DNA from: Rhodobacter sp.
GTDB taxonomy: Bacteria; Pseudomonadota; Alphaproteobacteria; Rhodobacterales; Rhodobacteraceae
Direction of reading: 5' to 3'
NCBI GenBank assembly: GCA_027487575.1
Contig: JAIYDJ010000104.1
Location: 1 to 37,931 of the forward strand
DNA: 37,931 nt
Shown: positions 33,269 to 37,931 of the stretch, piece after piece
Layout of the letters: each line of letters opens with the position of its first letter
How positions within the stretch are numbered: the first letter of the stretch is position 1
Translations under genes and position numbers: made by a program
The notes under the pieces: model-generated
The model's input: the letters and a program-made list of their open reading frames with translations, nothing else
The model's database searches: none
Told to the model about the DNA's origin: nothing

Positions 33269-33306
33269 TGATCAAATTATCCGGTGATCAAGAAATTTGA
33301 TCAAAT
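33269..33306. promoter_or_regulatory. Repeated TGATCA operator sites for the GntR regulator
   Basis: TGATCA occurs at 33269-33274, 33285-33290 and 33298-33303. TGATCAAATT and AATTTGATCA form a 10-bp inverted repeat around the middle site, and ATTTGATCAAAT (33295-33306) is itself a perfect palindrome. The last site overlaps the gntR stop codon. It lies 60-95 bases before the aminotransferase start, where a GntR dimer would act. Confidence 0.65.
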
Positions 33307-33957
33307 CTCGCCGCGGGACAGGGCCAATCGCACCTGATCGACACCCTGGGCGATGTCGCGCTCCACCGCCCGGGCCAGACCCGCCGCATCCCCGGCCCGC
33401 ATCGCTGCAAGCGCCTCTTCGTGCCGGTCGGGCAATCCGGCAGCCCCCGCCCGCGCGCAGACCACGCGCAGTGACGGGCCGAACCGCAGCCACAGCGACC
33501 GGGCCATGTCGACCAGCACCGCCGCCTCCGACACCTCGTAAAGTGCAAAGTGAAAGGCGTGGTTCGCCTCCAGATATTCGCGGACCGATCCCGCCCGGAT
33601 CGCGCGGTCCACCGTGTCGTCGATGGCCTCAAGCCGGTCGATCAGCGCGGATGTCAGCGCACCGCACGCCATCTCGGCCAGCTTCGGCTCGATGGTCAGC
33701 CGGGCGAAGGCCACCTGATCCAGCAGTCCCGGCGTCAGATGCGGCACCGTCACCCGCCGGTTGCCCTGTGGCAGCAGGGCCCCTTCGGCCGCCAGCCGCC
33801 GGATCGCCTCGCGCACCGGGGTCATGCCTGCGCCCAGATCGCCGATCAGACCTTGAATCGTCACGGGCTGTCCGGGTTCCAGAACGCCGAACAGGATCAT
33901 GTCGCGCAGCCGCGCATAGGTGACCTCGTGGGTCGGTATCTTTCGAAGGTCGTTCAT
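33301..33957 (-). CDS. GntR-family (FadR subfamily) transcriptional regulator
   Basis: A 218-residue regulator. The winged helix is at about 8-70 (THEVTYARLRDMILFGVLEPGQPVTIQGLIGDLGAGMTPVREAIRRLAAEGALL), followed by the all-helical FadR C-terminal (FCD) domain with its metal/effector-site region (EANHAFHFALYEVSE). The start is ATG 33957 with AAGGGG upstream; the longer frame to 34029 lies within the GH43 gene end. Its likely target is the aminotransferase downstream through the TGATCA sites. Control of the GH43 locus upstream is also possible. Confidence 0.93.
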   Translation of the reverse strand: MNDLRKIPTHEVTYARLRDMILFGVLEPGQPVTIQGLIGDLGAGMTPVREAIRRLAAEGALLPQGNRRVTVPHLTPGLLDQVAFARLTIEPKLAEMACGALTSALIDRLEAIDDTVDRAIRAGSVREYLEANHAFHFALYEVSEAAVLVDMARSLWLRFGPSLRVVCARAGAAGLPDRHEEALAAMRAGDAAGLARAVERDIAQGVDQVRLALSRGEI

Positions 33958-34003
33958 CCGGGCCCCTTGCACGCTGCCCTTTATGACGCGACGCCGGGTG
34001 CAA

Positions 34004-35584
34004 TCAAGCCGATTGCACAGCCCCCGCATAGGCGAACCGGGTGAAATCCGCCGACCAGCCCTGCCCCGTCAGGTCATGGGCCACCATCCCCACGAAAGCG
34101 CCGGTAAAGCTTGCATGTTCGCCGCGCCCCCCCTCGTCGGAAATCACCGAGGCATCCAGCACGGGTCCGACCACCTTGGCATTCGCAAAAAAACGCTGCT
34201 CTGCGCCGTCCACCTCGACTGCCAACCGCACCGGCCCCTGCGGAATGGCCACCGGCGCGCCAAATGTCAGCGCCTCGCCCGGCCAGTCCCCCAGACAGGA
34301 AACCACACGCACGCAACGCCCCACGGACAGTTCGCGCGTGATCAGACAGGCATGAAACTTGTGGCGGTTGTAATAGGTGATCAACCCCGCCGCCTGCTGC
34401 CAGCCGGGCGGGTCGGCCAGGACATCGGTTTCGGCCTTGTAAGCATGATGCTCCTGCCGCCGCGCCACCAGCGCCTGTTCGAACCACGACCCAAGGCTTT
34501 CGCGACCCGTCAGACGCAACGCAGCCCCCGTCATCGTGAACAGCCGTTCAGGAAAGGGAGTGCGAAGCCACTGAAACTCGTCCGGCAGGGTGTCCATCGT
34601 GAAGACCCGCTCGATCGGCCTGTCGGCCTTGCGCAGGCGAAGGCCCGGCACATCCACCGGCGGCACCTGCCCGCCAGACTCCAGATAAAGCCAGCCGTCG
34701 CGCCAGATGCAGCGCGCAATGCCCGTCTCGCGCCCCAGCGCGCAGAAGGCCCCGCGCGGCCCCGGCAGCGGCCGCCCGCACAGGAACGTATGAAAGGCCT
34801 CACCCGTTGGTGTATCCACATACTGCCCATGACCGACCCGCTGCAGCGGGGCATCCGCGTCGAACCGCGCGGTCAGCAGATGACGGTCGGGGTGCAATTC
34901 ATACGGACCGGCGATGTGGCGCGACCGGGCCATCGTCACCGCATGGTCATAGCCGGTTCCGCCTTCCGCCGTGGTCAGATAGTACCAGCCGTCGCGGCGA
35001 AACAGATGCGGGGCCTCGGTCAGGCCCAGCCCGGTTCCGGCAAAGATGTCGAACACCGGGCCGGTCAGCCCCCGGTCGGGATGCCATTCCTGCAATTCGA
35101 TCCCGTCGAAACTGTCATGTGCCGGATTTGTGCCCGACCCCGGCCCGCGATGGTTCCAGCGCATGTTCAGGACCCACTTGCGACCGTCATCGTCGTGAAA
35201 GAGCGACGGATCGAAGCCGGATGAATTGACGTAGGTGCGTTCGGACCAGTCCCCGTCGATGGTGGCACAGGTGACGATGTAGTTGTGCGCATCCTTGAAT
35301 GCGCCATCCAGCCGCTTGACGTCGGTGTAGACCAGCCAGAATTTCCCGTCCGCCCAACTCAGGCAGGGGGCCCAGACCCCGCAGGAGTCGGGATTGCCGC
35401 GCATGTCGAGTTGATCTGCCCGGCGCAGGGGCCGGCTGACCAGCCGCCAGTTGACCAGATCGGTCGAGTGGTGGATCTGCACGCCCGGATACCATTCGAA
35501 GGTCGAGGTCGCGATATAGTAATCCGCCCCCACCCGACAGATCGAAGGATCGGGGTTGAAGCCGCGCAGGACCGGATTGTGCAT
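34004..35584 (-). CDS. Glycoside hydrolase family 43 (beta-xylosidase/arabinofuranosidase type)
   Basis: A 526-residue cytosolic GH43 enzyme with no signal peptide, so it acts on imported oligosaccharides. The five-bladed propeller catalytic residues are D12 (NPDPSICR), D125 (GFDPSLFHD) and E190 (GLTEAPHLF). The C-terminal beta-sandwich typical of two-domain xylosidases follows (GRESLGSWFEQALVARRQEHHAYKAET). The ATG 35584 has GGAGGG five bases upstream and is preferred over ATG 35596. Upstream on the same strand are the Gfo/Idh oxidoreductase and isomerase genes, separated by a nested hairpin. Confidence 0.95.
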   Translation of the reverse strand: MHNPVLRGFNPDPSICRVGADYYIATSTFEWYPGVQIHHSTDLVNWRLVSRPLRRADQLDMRGNPDSCGVWAPCLSWADGKFWLVYTDVKRLDGAFKDAHNYIVTCATIDGDWSERTYVNSSGFDPSLFHDDDGRKWVLNMRWNHRGPGSGTNPAHDSFDGIELQEWHPDRGLTGPVFDIFAGTGLGLTEAPHLFRRDGWYYLTTAEGGTGYDHAVTMARSRHIAGPYELHPDRHLLTARFDADAPLQRVGHGQYVDTPTGEAFHTFLCGRPLPGPRGAFCALGRETGIARCIWRDGWLYLESGGQVPPVDVPGLRLRKADRPIERVFTMDTLPDEFQWLRTPFPERLFTMTGAALRLTGRESLGSWFEQALVARRQEHHAYKAETDVLADPPGWQQAAGLITYYNRHKFHACLITRELSVGRCVRVVSCLGDWPGEALTFGAPVAIPQGPVRLAVEVDGAEQRFFANAKVVGPVLDASVISDEGGRGEHASFTGAFVGMVAHDLTGQGWSADFTRFAYAGAVQSA

Positions 35585-35609
35585 GTTTCCCTCCATCAGA
35601 TGCGGATTA

Positions 35610-35659
35610 TCTGCGAAAACTCCCGCACCCCGCAGGGGACGGGACTGGTTTTTCGCAGA
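35610..35659. promoter_or_regulatory. Long nested inverted repeat between oxidoreductase and GH43 genes
   Basis: Outer arms TCTGCGAAAA (35610-35619) and TTTTCGCAGA (35650-35659) are perfect. Inside them CCCG pairs with CGGG (35622-35625/35640-35643) and CCCC with GGGG around the loop GCA (35628-35638). It lies 12 bases from the oxidoreductase stop and 25 from the GH43 ATG. It could be a terminator/attenuator limiting read-through, or a regulator site. Confidence 0.55.
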
Positions 35660-35671
35660 AAAATCGCGGGT

Positions 35672-36805
35672 CTAGGCCAGCAACGCCGCAGCCTCGGACA
35701 TCCCCAGCGCGGCAGGCCGGGTGCAGGTGGTCTGCAATGTCACGAAGGCCCCGGTTTCACCCGACAGCAGACAGGCCGTCATCACCTCGACCCCGTGCAG
35801 CGCCCGGTCAAGCGAGCAGCGCGCATCGCGGCCCGCAAGAATGGCCTGCGCCATGTCCGCAAGCCCGGCGGTGCGATAGTTCGCCAGCGCGCCGTGCTTG
35901 GGATGCTCTTGGTTGGGCCGTCCCAGCGGGTGGTCCCATCCGGGCACGGCCGCGATCACCCCGTCCTTGCCGCCCAGTTCGACCACCCCGCCAAAGAAGT
36001 TGGGGTCGGGCAGGTACAGCGTGCCTTCCGTGCCGTAAAGCTCCATATGCGCCCGCTTGTGGCTCCACACGTCCCAACTGGTCGACAGGTTCACCGTGGC
36101 CCCGCTGGCAAACTCCAGCAGCGCATGGATGTTCGTGGGTGTCTTGACGGGAATGACTTCGCCCTTGCGCGCATCGGACCCGATGGTGCGGGTTTCCGTG
36201 GCGCTTGACGTCAACGCGCCGACGCGGCGGACCGGCCCCAGAAGGTTGATCAGATTGGCGATGTAGTACGGCCCGAGGTCCAGCATCGGCCCGCCGCCCG
36301 GCAGAAAGAAGAAATCCGGGTTGGGGTGCCAGGCCTCCATCCCGTGGTTCAGAACCCCCGCCGACCCAGCGGTGATCGTGCCGACCGCGCCCTCGTCCAG
36401 CAGGGCGCGCGCCTGCTGATGCGCGCCACCCAGAAACGTATCGGGCGCACAGCCCACCGACAGACCCCGTGCCGCCGCCAGATCGCGCAAGGCCAGACCG
36501 TCGGCCAATGTCAGGACCAGCGGCTTTTCCGAATAGGCGTGCTTGCCCGCCTCAAGAATGGCCTTCGTCACCGCGAAATGGGCCTCGGGAACGGTCAGGT
36601 TGATGACCATATCAACCGCCGGGTTGGCCAGCAGGTCCTCGACGGAGTGCGCCTGTACGGCGAATTCCGCCCCGCGGTCACGCGCGGTTTGCAGATTGAC
36701 GTCCGCGACACTGCGCACCTGCAATCCCCGGAACAGGGGTGCGAGCCGCAGGTATGACGTCGAAATATTGCCGCATCCGATGATGCCGATGCCAAGGGCG
36801 TCCAT
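35672..36805 (-). CDS. Gfo/Idh/MocA-family oxidoreductase
   Basis: A 377-residue NAD(P)-dependent sugar or sugar-acid dehydrogenase. The nucleotide motif is GIGIIGCGNIS (5-15), the catalytic block YSEKPLVLT is at about 91-99 and the second-domain GGGPMLDLGPYYIANLINLLGP follows. These enzymes oxidise or reduce sugars and inositols; the substrate is unknown. The ATG follows the isomerase stop by one base, so they form an operon. The isomerase plus dehydrogenase pairing suggests catabolism of an unusual sugar released by the glycosidases on either side. Confidence 0.94.
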   Translation of the reverse strand: MDALGIGIIGCGNISTSYLRLAPLFRGLQVRSVADVNLQTARDRGAEFAVQAHSVEDLLANPAVDMVINLTVPEAHFAVTKAILEAGKHAYSEKPLVLTLADGLALRDLAAARGLSVGCAPDTFLGGAHQQARALLDEGAVGTITAGSAGVLNHGMEAWHPNPDFFFLPGGGPMLDLGPYYIANLINLLGPVRRVGALTSSATETRTIGSDARKGEVIPVKTPTNIHALLEFASGATVNLSTSWDVWSHKRAHMELYGTEGTLYLPDPNFFGGVVELGGKDGVIAAVPGWDHPLGRPNQEHPKHGALANYRTAGLADMAQAILAGRDARCSLDRALHGVEVMTACLLSGETGAFVTLQTTCTRPAALGMSEAAALLA

Positions 36806-36806
36806 C

Positions 36807-37553
36807 TCAGTATCCTTTCACCGCAGCCAGCGACCGCGTGGCAAACCGCACATGGTCTGCGGGATTGTCATGTTCCAGCACGAACACCCCGCATCCCGCA
36901 TTCCGCAGCACGGGCATCAGACCGGCCCAGTCGACCGTCCCGTGGCCCACATCGGCCCAGCCATCCTCGGCCGTGGTCCCGGCGGGGGCTATGTCCTTGA
37001 CATGCGTCGCGGTGATCCTGCGGCCGTGCCGCGCGATCCAGTCCAGCGGGTTGCCGCCTCCGCGCAGCACCCAGGCGACGTCCATCTCCCATTCCAGATC
37101 GGGCCCGCCTTCAAGGATCGCCTCCATCGGGACCACCCCATCGGGGGTGGGCACGAATTCGAAATCATGGTTGTGCCAGCCAAAGCCCAGCCCCGCCTTG
37201 ACCAGCGGCGCCCCCGCCACCTGAAGCCGCGCGCCGAACGCCGTCCAGCCTGCCCCATCGGTCGGCCGGTCTGCGGGCAAGAGATAGGGGCAGTAGACCG
37301 TCTGCATTCCCAGCGTCTGCGCCGCCGCAATGACAAAATCCGGCTGCGTCTCGATCATCTCCAGCGAGAAGTGCCCGGTGGGCATCGTCAGCCCTGCTGC
37401 CGACAGCCCTGCCGACAGATCCGTCAGCCTCGCCGCATCGGCATACAGCCCGCCGAATCCTTCCACCGCCACAAACCCTGCCGCGGCAAGCATGTCGAAA
37501 GTGCCCTCCAGCGGCGGAAAGTTGCGCGAGGAGTAAAGTTGATAGCTGATCAT
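36807..37553 (-). CDS. Sugar phosphate isomerase/epimerase-like TIM-barrel protein
   Basis: A 248-residue protein of the AP endonuclease 2-like (IolE/hydroxypyruvate isomerase) barrel. The metal-ligand candidates are GWHNHDFEF, WEMDVAWVL, THVKDI and VLEHDN. The starting motif MISYQLYSSRNF is typical of this family in sugar-utilisation clusters. It lies one base before the oxidoreductase gene and 15 bases after the glycosidase-like gene. The exact sugar is not evident. Family confident, reaction not. Confidence 0.93.
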   Translation of the reverse strand: MISYQLYSSRNFPPLEGTFDMLAAAGFVAVEGFGGLYADAARLTDLSAGLSAAGLTMPTGHFSLEMIETQPDFVIAAAQTLGMQTVYCPYLLPADRPTDGAGWTAFGARLQVAGAPLVKAGLGFGWHNHDFEFVPTPDGVVPMEAILEGGPDLEWEMDVAWVLRGGGNPLDWIARHGRRITATHVKDIAPAGTTAEDGWADVGHGTVDWAGLMPVLRNAGCGVFVLEHDNPADHVRFATRSLAAVKGY

Positions 37554-37568
37554 GATAAGCCCTTTCGG

Positions 37569-37931
37569 CTAGTGCGACCCGCAGGTCGCGGAATGAAGAT
37601 CCCGGCAGACAAAGCGCGCCTGCGCCCCGTCCTCGTCAGGCGTGAACGTCAGGTTAACCGGCACTCCCGGCAACATCGCGAATCCGTTCGCAGAAAACCG
37701 CCCCGGAACATCCGCCTCGACCGCGACAAACAGCGCCAGCGCCTGCGCCGTCAGCGTCAGGCGGTTGCCGTCCACTCGGACGTCGATGTGCGGCGGCTGA
37801 AGGTCATAGGTCTTGTAGGGCTTTGGCGCATAGACATCGCTGTCTTGCGTGCCGTCGGACCCCTGCCAGTCATAGGCCAGCATCTCCCCCGGTCCCAGAT
37901 CGGCCAGCGGCACCTGCAACAGCGGCAAGGC
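37569..37931 (-). CDS. C-terminal fragment of a probable GH2/beta-mannosidase
   Basis: The last 120 or so codons of a gene entering from the right edge. The visible part is a beta-sandwich (YKTYDLQPPHIDVRVDGNRLTLTAQALALFVAVEADVPGRFSANGFAMLPGVPVNLTFTPDEDG) ending CRDLHSATCGSH. This looks like the terminal Ig-like domain of GH2 beta-mannosidases. The catalytic domain is outside the window, so the call rests on style and on its neighbours in a sugar operon. Confidence 0.6.
   Translation of the reverse strand, partial: ALPLLQVPLADLGPGEMLAYDWQGSDGTQDSDVYAPKPYKTYDLQPPHIDVRVDGNRLTLTAQALALFVAVEADVPGRFSANGFAMLPGVPVNLTFTPDEDGAQARFVCRDLHSATCGSH

Overview
The window looks like chromosomal DNA from a high-GC alphaproteobacterium of the Rhodobacterales (Rhodobacteraceae/Paracoccaceae type). 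The reasons are a Rhodobacter-type gene transfer agent (GTA) head cluster, GC-rich third codon positions with long antisense shadow ORFs, a fabF-mltG pair, a LysG/ArgP-LysE pair and an FNR-type box. I cannot name the genus. By eye I found no rRNA, tRNA, CRISPR array, integrase or transposase.

Left part (1-7328, all minus strand). Positions 1-3147 hold the start of a GTA cluster: small terminase, large terminase, portal and the start of a head-formation protein, behind a good sigma70-like promoter and a leader hairpin followed by T residues. Just upstream of that promoter are a PAAR-repeat protein with a C-terminal HELAH metalloprotease domain (a likely type VI secretion effector) and a small gene of unclear start that is a candidate immunity gene. 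Then come mltG (endolytic transglycosylase) and fabF (KAS II), coupled by TGATG.

Middle part. From 7499 a self-contained efflux locus (TetR regulator, RND adaptor, RND permease) is read on the plus strand, with a perfect palindromic operator directly before the regulator start and a strong hairpin at its end. A DksA/TraR-type zinc-finger gene plus a small unknown gene (minus) diverge from a rhodanese-loop sulfurtransferase gene (plus) across an FNR-like box. From 20609 to 14007 (minus) runs a three-gene operon: transglutaminase-DUF2126, circularly permuted ATP-grasp/alpha-E, and a second transglutaminase. This is a conserved but biochemically poorly defined peptide-ligation/modification module. 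EpmA (minus) and its substrate EF-P (plus) diverge next, followed by a fumarylacetoacetate hydrolase-family gene.

Right part. A small phage-like cassette (micro-ORF, 103 aa, 145 aa) with competing leader hairpins lies downstream of a DMT-family permease. A LysE-type exporter overlaps an ACT-domain gene and diverges from an ArgP/LysG regulator. A cysK-mscS-alaX operon is coupled by two ATGA overlaps and has an operator-like palindrome over its -10. A class III aminotransferase follows a GntR regulator, with repeated TGATCA sites between them. The right end is a sugar locus: GH43 glycosidase, Gfo/Idh oxidoreductase, TIM-barrel isomerase and the C-terminus of a probable GH2/beta-mannosidase.

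Three near-identical intergenic elements (1454-1518, 20774-20834, 25297-25369) lie just after stop codons in the same orientation. Each has a C/G hairpin joined to a conserved ATATTT...GACAGAAAATG box. One of them separates the large terminase and portal genes inside the GTA cluster.
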